Origin: Metarhizium brunneum
Lineage: Eukaryota; Ascomycota; Sordariomycetes; Hypocreales; Clavicipitaceae
Assembly (NCBI RefSeq): GCF_013426205.1
Contig: NC_089427.1
Span: 1,674,001-1,738,000 of the forward strand
Direction of reading: 5' to 3'
DNA: 64,000 nt
Both the position numbers and the translations under genes were made by a program. Below the pieces are notes generated by a model. The model saw only the letters and a list, made by a program, of their open reading frames with translations, searched no databases and had not been told where the DNA came from. This document shows positions 45,324-56,630 of this stretch, in pieces. Position 1 is the stretch's first letter; every line of letters starts with the position of its first letter.

Positions 45324-48300
45324 CGGATCATCCCAAGTAGAGGCAGGGATAGGAATTGCAAGGGTCCCTGATAGAAACCGATTAGGTGGAGCCATGTTCT
45401 GAGCACGGAGTAACAGACATTTAAACAAAATCAGGTTGCGCATCCAGCGGCTGCAATGTGCGATTCAATACTCCGTACGCAAAGTAGCTTTCTTGACAGG
45501 GCTGCAGGGTGTCTGCAGGGTGTTAAAAAGTGCCCGTCTCTGGGATGACATACGGGCACGATAACTGGTCGCCCGCATGACCCATCCTGCATACACAGGA
45601 CGATGCCTTGGAACGGTGTTGAGAGCAAGAGTCCGGTTTACCTCAGCTGCCCGGGGTTTGGGTTTTGGGCTCTTTCTAGAATCCGACTTGGGGCCCAAGA
45701 GTTGCCATGAGGCCTGCTAGTCGGAATGCTATTCCGTCGAGATACAGCAACAGGCCGAGTTCGCCGCATCTGGCGCATTGTTGGGTCTTGCTTGACTGTT
45801 CTTATGATATGGAGCCATTTTTGTGACGTCTGATTCGGTCATCACCCTCTGTTACAATGACACTACTACTACTTTCTTAATGCCTGATCCACTTGTACAT
45901 AGGCCATGAAACGGCGCCTTGGCAGTCGCCATGGGGCCGTCCTGAAGCAGTCAGGAAAATCCGGCATTGGGGAGCCTTGATGAAGCTTCACTATTCCGAG
46001 CGATGAACTGGTGAATTACAAAGAGCGCGGTGCCGGGCTGTTTCAATAGGTATTGCCACCGGGAGTCTCCGGCTTCTGATTTCGAGATGCCTTCGTCTTG
46101 TGGACTTGAGAAGACTTTGGCATCCGGCAACAAGATGCTCTTGGTGATTCGACAAAAGTAAGCACCGGAGCTGAAGGCAAACAACGACCCGTGGCACTAC
46201 AGCTCTCACGAGGAGCAAAATGTGTGTAATACCAGATAGCAAGAATAGGCTCTGGCGCTATTGTTGGAGCATCATTTGGCCTTGGTGGAGTCCTATGACG
46301 AACTAGTGAGAAGCGGTTGCGTTTCTTCGAGGCCGTAACTGGAAGAGAGAAGAGTTGAGGCGTCAAGGACGAGGACAAAAACCCTGTGGCTGAAGCGATA
46401 ACATGAGAGGAGAACAGGGTCAATCGAATGAAAACCTACACCGGACTGGGCACTTGCAACAGGGTGGCGAACGCCGAGGCTTTTGACCGTCCAAGTCTTG
46501 TCATGGCCGCCACAATGGCAAGGCAGGTCTTCACTCAGTGACCACCTATCGCGCATCTCGGGGGATTTTGTTCCCCTTTGTCAGATCGCTCGCTTGCGAG
46601 TAGTGTAGGGATGGAGAGGACGTCTCCAAGCCAACGACATGACACGGCTACAAGCCTCGTAGTGCGGGGTGCTTCTTTGCATGCTGTGTGATTGTGATTG
46701 TAGACCTGACATAACATACATAGAATCCATCACGTATGTATGTATCTCACTGCATCATGCGTGGTCAGTGTGGCTGGAAAGAACCTGGTCTGGCGTGGCT
46801 TTGGTGCGGTCTGGGGTTGAGCGATCGCATCGCTCCCGCACCTCCTCCTCATTCTCTGTGCGTCTTTGAGCATCCCTGGGCAGGAAACTGAGAATGATGG
46901 GCGACAGCTCGTGGGCACTTGACATGGGGTTAAGGCTTGATCACTCCACTCGGCTGGGGGGTTAAGACCACTTCCAAGCCACGGCTGGATGTTTAGCGCA
47001 TGTTGGCGTCACAGCGTCGACTTGCTCTGCTTCTGTATGTACATTTGCATGGTCGCGTTAGTCTCGAGAGTTGCGACAACTTATTCAACGGCCTTGGTCC
47101 TAGGGTGTGCGAGTCTTCGCCGCGAAGAGAAGGACTTGGTTGACTCAACACGAGAGACAGGGTAGCTATCGGGTAGTGAAATGCGAGACATGTTTCCAGG
47201 CATTGCCCATGAGACATTGATGACTGCGCGACTGAATAAGCGGAGTAGCGTTGAGCTTTGGGCACGGCGGCCAGGTTGATAACGCCCATCAGCCTTGACC
47301 AGAAAGGACCGGTTGCTAGGTCTTTAAGATCGGCTTCTGGTAAAGTTGCAATAGCTCAGGTGAAAGTTCTGGCTACCTACCTGGGTAGGCGGCAAGATAA
47401 GAATAGCATCGTTACGGAGTACGCATGCCGTCTAATCTACCGGTTGCTGGTGAATGTTCAGTCCAGTCGGGCAGTTCCTATACAAGTCTCTCTCTAATAA
47501 CCGCTTCTGGCGCTCGTGAACTGGTATTGCGGCAGGACCCCGAGATACCGCGCCATGGTCGTACCGGGATTTCGGAAACCATCTCTGTTAAAGGATGGCG
47601 GGACACCTTGGTGTGTACTTTAGGCGGAAATATGGTCTTTCTTTCAATCTTACCCGCTTCTTTTGGCACACATAGCGATGGATGTTTGGGGGAGTGCATC
47701 CTTCGTCTAGGCTATACGACTGGCGCAGCGGAAACGTCGGGTTTGTGCTCGTTAGCTTTGATAGATAGACCAGGGAAGAGGCCTTGGGTTTTGGTACTTG
47801 TGCTCAAAATAAATGTCGCCGTAGAGTTAAATGGCATGTATTATCCGACGTCTGGAATGGCGGGCTGTGAAATTGTTTCCTTCAATAATCCAAGTCTCGG
47901 TCAACTTACCTAGGTATGCACCAGGCCGTCTCTCCGTCACAAACCAGATGAGCCACCCCCGGGGGCACGGCCAAATCACACAAGGTCAAAGCCTCTCAGG
48001 TGAATTTGAAATAGACTTTTGATCGATATGGAGTGCGTTCATTGCACACGCCGTCCGGCCGGCGAAGAGCATGGGCCTGATGATTATGACTCGTCTGATT
48101 CTAGCTAAGTTTTCTCCGTACGACGAGCGGAGAATCCGCACGTTTGTGCACCTGCTCCAATCAGCCGACCTTGGTTGGACCTGCCGGCCTTTGTGCCTTG
48201 AGAAGCTGTCGCGTTTGGCAAGAGCAACGACTCGTCCTTGCCTCAGCCGCCTGCTCTTTAGATGGCAAAAGATGCCTGGGTGCTTTTTTTTCTCGCAGTG

Positions 48301-50310
48301 CTACAGGGCTGTTGCTATGATCTTTGTGGAGGAACCGTAATTCGGTACGAGCTGTTCCATGCTCGATATTACCCCAAGCGTTCTTTGATACATGCATGAC
48401 AAGTAGTAATAGTAAGACCGGCGCGAGAAGTCCCGGGCTCTCTTGAGTTACGCACGTCCTTTCTTTCATCTGACCATGTCTCTGAGTTGCGCAATTCGCC
48501 CTGAATTCTGCACGTCAGCGAGTGTCGGATTGGAAACTTCGCAAGAGGCAAATCCAGATCGTCTTTTGTATGAACAGCTATAACAGCCATCCTTTGGTAT
48601 GCAACGACTGAGGCCTCTAGCAGTGTCAACGTTGTAAGACTCTTGCGAGTCGGAGACGTCATGTACCGAAGACCGACAAGAAGTGGTCAGCAAACATACT
48701 CTTCCTCAGCATATTATTCAGGCAGCGTAGGCCCTTCATCAGACCAGCGTCACAGTCACATCCCCACCTCAATCCGGTCCGCTAGCTGACTAGCATGCAG
48801 TTGTTGACAACTCCGCAGCTGTTAGGATTCAATGTTCGTTTGTTGACGAGGGGACCTTTCTAGCCGTACCTCCAAATAATGCACGGGTCAGTCAGCCGTT
48901 TGCATTCTGTCTGTCCTCTCTCTTCCAGGCTGGCCGACACATTAGCTTGGCAACTTGGCGATGCGACGTTCCAAAACTGCCAGCAGCTATCGTTGTATGT
49001 CCGTCAATCAGTGGATAACCGGGCGATTAAAGGTATCGTAGCTCCACAAGCACCAGACCCTTGGGCCCCCTCGCCACTCGCCTGTCTCCTGATGCTAGGT
49101 ACGGCGTAGTAGCCCCGAAGCTGCACGAGCTGACCAGGAAAGCAACAGGAGACTTCAGCAAGCAGGATTACATCCAGTATATCCAATGTCAACCAGCTAG
49201 AAACCGCCCAGTCGGGCCAAAAGTCATAGAGTCATTGCCGTATTGCTCCAAGAAGATGCGTATGCTTGTGGATAACATGGCCGAGGTGCAGTTCGACTCA
49301 AGGGACATGGGTTGACGGCATCTTGTAAGGCTATTCTCGATTTCAGCCCCCAGCTTGACTCGCTTTCTTTCCCCTCCCTTTGTTCAACCAAACAACCAAA
49401 CGAGAACTGAATTATCCTCCTCGTTGGGCACGTAAGTAGACGGCAAAGGCTATCCAGTCATTGGCCGAACTGCAGGCCGGGACGAGAGATGCTTGATTCT
49501 TGTAAGCTATTCTTGTCCCCCTCCTTTCAAGTCCCAAACTAGGCCACGAGACAACGGTGTATGTATGTTTGTATCATAATGCTCCCCTCCAAACGCCCAG
49601 GGGTTGCGTTTCCCCCATGTCGCGAGTCCGACATGCAGACTGGCTGCAGCTGTTCTCGCGTGAGAATGAGAAGAGTGTCGTACTTTGGGTTCTATCCTTT
49701 TACAGTACATGGCCGGTCCGATCTTCTTGGCCAGTTGGTTGATGGGCGGAGCCCCACCCCCAAGCTTCGTTTTTACTAGTAGTACGGAGTACTAGTATGT
49801 ACTTTTTCCTGAGCCTGAACCAGATACTACCTGGGTAAGTACTTAAGTTACTAGCGCGCGACCACTTGCCGCGATGTGTGATGAGTGAGAACGGGAGGGG
49901 GCACGTATCGCGGATAATACAGCAGACCTGAACGGACAGGGTCGTCAGCAACTTTACCAGACGATAACGACGACAGCGACAGCGTTTGGGGGACATACTT
50001 ACTCTGTAGATGGCTGCTGACTGAAGCACAAGTTTCTCTGGCATTGCCTGCACGCTCACTCCGTCATGGCCGCCAGATGGCCCAAAGCCACGGTACATGT
50101 AAGTACGCGGCATGCACAGTAGCAGTCGACGTACCAATATGTTGTACTTGAGCGCCAGCCCCAGGTATGCATCTAAAGATGGCGTCGTTCTCTAACCCTT
50201 GCGCATGCCTTGTCTGACTTGCGGACTGACTTACATTTCGGCTACCTTGCTACATATGGCATTAGCCAGAGTCCACATGGACTAGCAGCCGCTTCACCGT
50301 TCAACGCAAC

Positions 50311-50358
50311 ATCTAGACATCTGGACATCTGGGCATCTGGACATCTGGATATTTGGGG
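50311..50358. repeat. 8-bp tandem repeat (ATCTGGAC)
   Basis: Six units of eight bases, two of them exactly ATCTGGAC and the others with one to three changes. Confidence 0.8.
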
Positions 50359-50703
50359 ACATAATGTGCTCCGTACCTAGGTACTCTGGGACAGCTGGAC
50401 GCCCACTTTTTTCTAGTTGGCCGCACGCCCATCGGAAGATATTGCCAGCTGGAGGAGGCGCGGCGACAGGTGGACGAGGAACTGACCCCAGCTTGGCAAA
50501 GTTCTTTAAGTACGGAGTACATGGACACACGGCGTAGGCACAGAGGTACGTGCCGGGAGCACCCATGTACATACAACCTCCTGCTCCAGGACGCTCTAGC
50601 TGCTCTGGGACAAGCATGCCACCCGGTGGGCGCCTCCCTGGGCAAACCTGCCAGAACAATTCAAGTGCTTCAACAAGTGCGCTCGAGTCTGGCGCTGCTC
50701 AAT

Positions 50704-50745
50704 CTCCCTGCTCCCTGCTCCCTGCTCCCTGCTCCCTGCTCCCTG
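50704..50745. repeat. 7-bp tandem repeat (CTCCCTG), six perfect copies
   Basis: Six perfect units with a further partial unit downstream. It is intergenic and lies in the RSC7 upstream region. The 7-bp period is shared with the arrays at 51041 and 6405. Confidence 0.9.
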
Positions 50746-51040
50746 CGCCTGCCTCCCTGGCGCCATCGCCGACATCAAGTCGTTGGCCCCGCCAATGCTC
50801 TTCTTTTAGCTCCCCCAGACCGCGCCATCTCAGCCAACCACCCTTCGTCATCTGCCTCCCTTGCACGTTTGGACGATATCCGCCCATCCTTTATCCTTTC
50901 CGTGCGCGCTGCTCTAACTCATTGTGCGATAACTCGGTACATTTGTGTAAAGGTGCAAAGACTCTCGAGAGACGCTGCGAGAAGCGCAGTGGAAAAAAGT
51001 GGCAGCTTGCACAAACAAGAAGTAAGTTCTAGATGTTGGT

Positions 51041-51096
51041 AAGCACCAAGCACCAAGCACCAAGCACCAAGCACCAAGCATCAAGCACCAAGCCCC
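51041..51096. repeat. 7-bp tandem repeat (AAGCACC), about eight copies
   Basis: Five perfect units, then three units of which two carry one change. It is followed at 51125-51160 by a six-base AGGACC/AAGACC array. Confidence 0.88.
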
Positions 51097-51124
51097 GGGC
51101 ACGACGGCCGCCAAGGCCACGTCC

Positions 51125-51160
51125 AAGGACCAGGACCAGGACCAAGACCAAGACCAAGAA
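51125..51160. repeat. 6-bp tandem repeat (AGGACC / AAGACC)
   Basis: About six units change midway from AGGACC to AAGACC, suggesting two expansion events. It is immediately downstream of the AAGCACC array. Confidence 0.75.
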
Positions 51161-51243
51161 AGGCCACATGTGCAGGCCAAAGGGGCCAAGGAAACACCAG
51201 GCCAGTGCCCATATTTGTCCGCAGGCCCGGCATTGGCATAAAG

Positions 51244-51257
51244 ACGGAGTACTCCGT
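51244..51257. repeat. 14-bp perfect palindrome ACGGAGTACTCCGT, second copy
   Basis: Identical to the palindrome at 33350-33363. It lies about 1.4 kb upstream of the RSC7 start. Confidence 0.85.
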
Positions 51258-52620
51258 ATTCCATCCAGGCTTCTGCTGCGGCTTCGCCTGCCTCTGCCTC
51301 TGCCTCTGCCTCTACCTCTGCCCTCTTGCCTCTCTGCCCGGCTTTCTCTGGCCCGGGGTCTTTTCTGTCCGCCTTGCAGCCGTTCCCCCTCCTCCTGCAA
51401 CTCCCCATCTGTCACCTCCACTGCTACCCGTCGACTTGCTTAATACGACACCACTCCAGCCCGCTGCCGCTATTCTGTACCCTCGTTCGCATCCCTCCTC
51501 CTCCACCTGCACCACCACCCACTTGCAACACCACCACCACCACCACCACCTTCACGGTCTCGCGCCCACTCCCGGCCACGGCCCCAGCGATCACTTGTTT
51601 CTCGTACGCAGTGCCGAGCGCTCACGTCTATCGAGGATTCCATCAATCAGTTTGTCAGTCGCGCGCGCATCTGGAAACCGCCTGCGTTCCTGGTCCACAC
51701 GCCGCTTGCTCGAGTCGCGCTCATCTCATCGCCGTCGTCTTTTGCGACTGCAACTCGCAAGTCGTCGCAAGCCGGTTGTCGCAGTGCCAGTTGCAAGCGA
51801 GGACGACGAGCGCCGAGTTTGGCACTTATTGCTCGTCAACCCGTCCGTCTGCTTTGCGCACCCGCGGCCGTCGCCATCGCTGTCGCACACGCGCGCTCTC
51901 GCGCCTGCGCCTTATTCCAAGGTAAAACCATCCCAAGCTGTTCACTATTTTTTTTTTGGCTTTTCGGCCGCCGTTCCAAACCTCTTGTTTCTTGCCTTGT
52001 TTCTCGTCTTTTTGCAGCTCGTGTTTTTGCGGGGCGCGTGAGCCTCTCTGGGCCTGTGGAAGGAGCCCTCCGTCGTTTGGCAAAGCGCTCCACTGCTCGT
52101 CCTTCTTTCTCTGGGTCCAGGTTTAGGTCGCGCGCCTCGTGCAAGGCCGCCGGTCTGTGCCGTCAAGCTGGTACGTATTCCCCCGTGCGTGCGGTACCAG
52201 ACATTGTACATGCGGTACATGGCCTGGCACCGTCTGACGCTATATCCGGTTCCCTCCGCCGCTGCAACGGCCTATGGGCGTTCGAAGCTGCTGCCGTCAC
52301 CTTTGCTCCGGGGGCCCTGCGTCCGAGGACCTACATGCGCCAGGTACCTGCTAGGTACCTCTCCCGCTGCCGACGCTGCTGGGGGTACTCCGTACAGCCC
52401 GAGTCTGGTCTCGGCAAGGCCAACTTGGTCTGGGTTGCTCGAGTTCACGTTCCCGCGCCCACTCCCCGCCGGCCACCTGCACGGTTAACGCTGTTCTGCC
52501 GCACCCTCTCCACGCTTGAGCTCCTCCTAGCCCAACTGCTTCACGACACGTCGCCGTCATCGTCATCGTCGCCGTCGTTGCCGCTGTCGTCGATGCTATT
52601 GCTGGCTTGGCCCATCTGTC

Positions 52621-55090
52621 ATGTACTCCGCGCAGCCAAACAGTGCTGATAGTGCCACCATCAATCCTGCCGCTCTGAGTTCCCCCGGTGAGTTTGTTCT
52701 TTAACTTGTTGCCAACACTCTAGCCATGGCCGGCTGTCGCGACGCCATTTTGAGCTTCGTGGGAGCTTGCCAGCTCGTACCACTCGGACTGACCACGGCC
52801 CAAGCCGTCGCCGTGGCCCTCTCCCGAGACTCCTGAGCTTGCGCGTGCGCGACACGAACTGCGACGTATTTGACGTTCGCGCAACTTGGCCCGGAGGCCC
52901 TTCTGTTCTGTGTCGCAATGCTGACTCTTGTTGCTTAACAGCCCTATCTAACACGCCGCTTCGCGGCTTCAAGCGGAGCCGGTCCTCGGATTCTCACAAC
53001 ATCCTGCAGCCCGGCGATGACGGTATGTCGTGGCAGGGTTTCACCCAACTTGACGTTTGCCTTGTCCTGCCTGGGGTACGGTGCGCGCGCAGGGCCGCGG
53101 TGCGCCACAATCCATTCTCCGAAGCTCAATACACGGCCGTGTTACGATACGCAAAGGACCCAGAAGTGACCGTAGACGGAGCGATGACGAGAAGCCTGGC
53201 ATTTTGTGTTCTCATTTTTATTTATATTTGTTTCTTCATGATTTGGCGTTTTGCAGCACACTACAGACGACGCATACGAGGCTAACCACACATGTTTTTG
53301 CATCACAGCCAGTTCCCCGCCTCATCCGAAGCGAATCAAGCAAATGAAGCCATCCGACGCTCCTGGGCAGCCGCCCGCCCCCGGGGTTGCGCAGGCTGGT
53401 GCGCCGCCGCAGACTCCCCAGTCTCAAAGCTCTACGTTGCCGAGCCAGACGACTCCCGCCTATGCCACGACTCCGGCCGGGGCGCCCCCCAAGACGACTC
53501 CGACCAAGTCCACAGTCAAGGCCCTGCCCACCGTGAGAGACCATACTACCGACCAACTGAACCCAGCTGGCGACGAGTACCTGCCAAGAGAAATCGATGA
53601 GTTTGGCGAGAAAAAGGTGATGCCCAACGGCCAGCTTCTGGGCAACCGAACCTACCGGTGCCGGACCTTTCTGGTGCCCAACCGAGGCGACAAACTCTTC
53701 ATGCTTGCGACCGAGTGTGCCCGGGTACTTGGATACCGTGATTCTTACCTGTTGTTCAACAAGAACAGGTCCCTCTTCAAAATCATCGCCAGCCAGGCCG
53801 AAAAGGATGACCTTGTCCAGCAGGAGATATTGCCCTTTTCGTACCGCTCGAGGCAGATTGCCATTGTGACTGCTCGGTCCATGTTTAGACAGTTTGGGAG
53901 TCGCGTTATTGAGAATGGCCGCCGCGTCCGGGATGACTACTGGGAAACCAAGGCCCGCAAGCAGGGATTCACCGAGGCAGATCTGGCCGGAGAGAAGAGA
54001 CCAGGTGCCGCCAAGGCCCGAGAGGCGGCCGAAGCCCAGAATAACCTCCTTATGAGCGGTCCTCACACCGAGATTGTCTACAACAATACCCCCGGACCCT
54101 ATCCTGGTGCTCCGCCGACACATCTAGTCCAAACAGGTATGATGGGAGCGCCACCTGGAAACATTGGAAGAATGCCTGGATTAACAGTCGGGCCAGAGTT
54201 AGGCGACACTCGCCCTAGGGACTTCAGTAATATTATCAAGGGCGGCCCTCGCCAGGAGATTACCGGCCCAGCCTATCAGGACCAGACCAGGCCATCGCCA
54301 ATTGGAGAGATCCATTCACAGGCGCATCATGCCGCAGAGTTCAGCCGATCCGTTAACCAGCAACGTGATATGCGCGGTGATTATTTACAGGGCATCTGGC
54401 GCCGTCCTCATGAGCAGCCGGTTACCTCTTCCCTGAACCCGACCGTCGGTGCTACCGATGCCGCGGCCGCAACCACACGACCATCAAGCTCACCGCATAC
54501 TGTTGCTGCTGCCGGCGTTACGCAACCCGTCGTGTCATCCCAGAGCCCTCAGATGCTGATGACTGCGGCCCCATACTCGCAGCCGATTCACGCCCAGAAC
54601 CAACTTGGTCAGACCCCCTTTGCCCCAAGCCTCCCTGGAGAGGCGTTGATTGATTGACAAGTCCCTGTGAGGGAGCAGTGAAGGGCTAACAAGAGTGTTT
54701 TCAGGATCTACAGGCGGCGGTAGCATGAGCCAAGCCGCGCCCGGTGGTTACAATTATCAGCCCAACCAGGCCATGTGGTCGCAGAACACACAAGCTCCGC
54801 ATCATGGCGGCTATGGCAGCTATACCACGCAATCCCAGGCGCCTCACCCATCCCAGTCCCCAGCCTCGCACCTACGTCAGCCAAGTGCAGGGCAACTGCA
54901 ACCAAATATGCCATTCCCAGGCATGGGTAGCATGCAATATGGCGCAAGCCAAGGCATGTACCCGGCGGATCAAACCCCACGACAGTACATGGCTCAAAGC
55001 ACACCCGGAGCGCCGCAAGTCTCTCAACCTTGGTCTGGCCAGCACTCACCACCTCCTCAGTGGTGGACGCCGCAGCAGCAGCCTCAGTAG
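52621..55090 (+). CDS. Chromatin-remodelling complex subunit RSC7/NPL6 (SWP82 family)
   Basis: A nuclear subunit of an RSC/SWI-SNF-type remodeller. Exons 52621-52687, 52942-53022, 53309-54607 and 54705-55090 join in phase to 610 residues. Exon 2 gives TPLRGFKRSRSSDSHNI and exon 3 starts with the SSPPHPKR stretch. The conserved core is DEFGEKKVMPNGQLLGNRTY, RCRTFLVPNRGDKLFMLATE, CARVLGYRDSYLLFNKNRSL, then VTARSMFRQFGSRVIENGRR; this is the diagnostic RSC7/Swp82 domain. The C-terminal half is Gln/Pro/Gly-rich and probably disordered. Introns 1 and 2 are long for a fungus (254 and 286 bp). The intron 2 acceptor 53308 is preceded by a good branch site (GCTAAC). The last intron uses a weak donor (GTCAGA). 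If it is not spliced, the protein ends at 54657 with 498 residues. Confidence 0.87.
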
Positions 55091-56630
55091 AGCAAGCTTT
55101 TCTAGTCTGATTCCTTCTTGGGATGTTCATTTACCAGCGGCTGGTTGATACTTGACGACCTTAACGCCTGCTCCTGGTCTCTCTTTGTCGATTGTGAAGC
55201 ATGTTGGCGCCGTCTCATGCTATTTGCTCTTTGTTTTGTCTAGTCTGTTGGTTTTTATATATTGGACTGTACTCCCGCAGCATTCCTGGATACCCAAGCA
55301 TACAGACCAGTTAGGGAGGCTATGTGCTTTGGGGCTTGTAGCCCTTCGAAATTGTGTATAGCATTTGGCCGGGATTGGATAGAGGAGTCGGGCGGCTGGA
55401 TCACTTACTTCTCCTCATCTTTTTATTTTCTTCTTCATTCTCACTCTTCATATGTGTCTTTATTTTCACAATTGGTTCGACTAAGCTTCGATATCTCACG
55501 ACAATATCTCAGCGCGACGTTCATTCATGGCCACCACACCATGGTCTTTTTCTTCTCTTTTTCTCTTTTTCTTTAACGACCTTGACCTTTCGCTGGAACA
55601 AAGGATGTTAGCCGGCTAGGCTGCATAACCATTTCACATCTAGGTGATCCCCATCGTTGCTCTGATGCAAGTCGACGTGACTGGTTTCCCTACACCTTTT
55701 GCGTACAATCTGGCTAGTCGCTTCTCAAAATATAAGTATCGTCATTTCTGTGGACAAGTCAACGCTACTAGGCTCTAAGCTCCGCAAACGACTGATAGAG
55801 AAGGTCTCTTGTCATCCTCACTTTTGTTCCCTCGAGATGACTGCTCGACTATATGAACCCATGGTACAACCAGATCTTTGTGGTCTGGCTTCAGAACTGG
55901 CGCGTTATTGTCGAATTTTATGTTTTTGTTTTTGGAGCGAAAGTCCACCTGGACGGGAGTTGATTCCGAGCGAATGCCACTCTCGTCACTGTGGAGTCAT
56001 TCCCATGCGGAACGAGCAAAATGGCTTTTATTTACAGATGAATGGATGACGTCCGACGATGTTATCACGCAGAGCTGCCAAGTTTCCGTGTCATTTTGCC
56101 ACTTTCCCCCTTGTTTCCCCCCCCGTCACCATGTTCTGTCTTTCTTCTTGACCTCTTTTAGCAACTGTCTTTGTGAATTTTCTCCGGCTGGTTTTGGATT
56201 ATGGTCTGGTGGGGACGTGTAATACCCGAGATGGATGGGCTTTGGATTTACTGCTGGTTTCGTTTTGTGTTGAATGATTTTGATTTCTTTTTCTCGTTTT
56301 TCGTTTTAAGGCTTTTTGTCCTTCGTCTTATCCGTACTATTACGTGCATCAGATGGAGCGTGGGATTGCCTGGTTAGGCGAATGGGTATCGATTGTTGAT
56401 GTACTTGCTTCGCTATGTATATGGAATTGTAGGGAAGTTTGCTTTCCAAATTTCATGCTCATACGTCCACATGCTGTGTCTCGAGGCGTCAAGACCGTAT
56501 TATCATTGCACAAGGCGGAAACTCGACCATGGTGCCAACGTAATGATTGTGAATGAGCTTCGCCCAATGGCACGTAAATTTGCAAAATCCAAGGTCAGAT
56601 ATGTCATCGCCGTACATGCCATCAGTGGAA
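55091..56630. other. Convergent spacer of RSC7 and DPB4
   Basis: T-rich on the plus strand (TTCTTCTTCATTCTCACTCTTC near 55428 and several TTTTTCTTTTT runs), as expected for a long 3' untranslated region of RSC7. Small frames only. No gene or RNA recognised. Confidence 0.55.

Larger units (their letters stand above)
41066..50300. other. Long intergenic region, no intact gene supported
   Basis: This is the first part of an 11.5-kb gap. Frames are short and without domains. A coding-like relic lies at 43562-43740 (minus). TACGGAGTA copies are at 43013, 45296, 45469, 47413 and 49783, and TACCTAGGTA is at 47907. GTCGA repeats occur near 44011. Its start should hold the DIS3 promoter. A decayed or lineage-specific gene could be hidden here. 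Confidence 0.5.
50301..52620 (+). promoter_or_regulatory. Repeat-rich promoter and long pyrimidine leader of RSC7
   Basis: The last 2.3 kb before RSC7 is packed with short tandem arrays (50311, 50704, 51041, 51125, 51290) and then becomes C/T-rich on the plus strand from about 51290 to 52000. A possible leader intron is 51919-52017 (GTAAAA to TTTTTGCAG). Several minor frames occur. None shows a domain, so the stretch is read as promoter plus long 5' leader with upstream ORFs. TACGGAGTA-type copies lie at 50511, 51250 and 52386. Confidence 0.45.

Noticed and set aside
47425..47913. 162-codon ATG-started plus frame
   Set aside because: No domain, and the composition is near random; it ends at one of the TACCTAGGTA palindromes. 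Transcript evidence would be needed.
50596..51421. Several frames of 100-200 codons across the tandem arrays
   Set aside because: Their length comes from repeats without stops (for example repeated GAGSREQ-type translations); low complexity, not genes.
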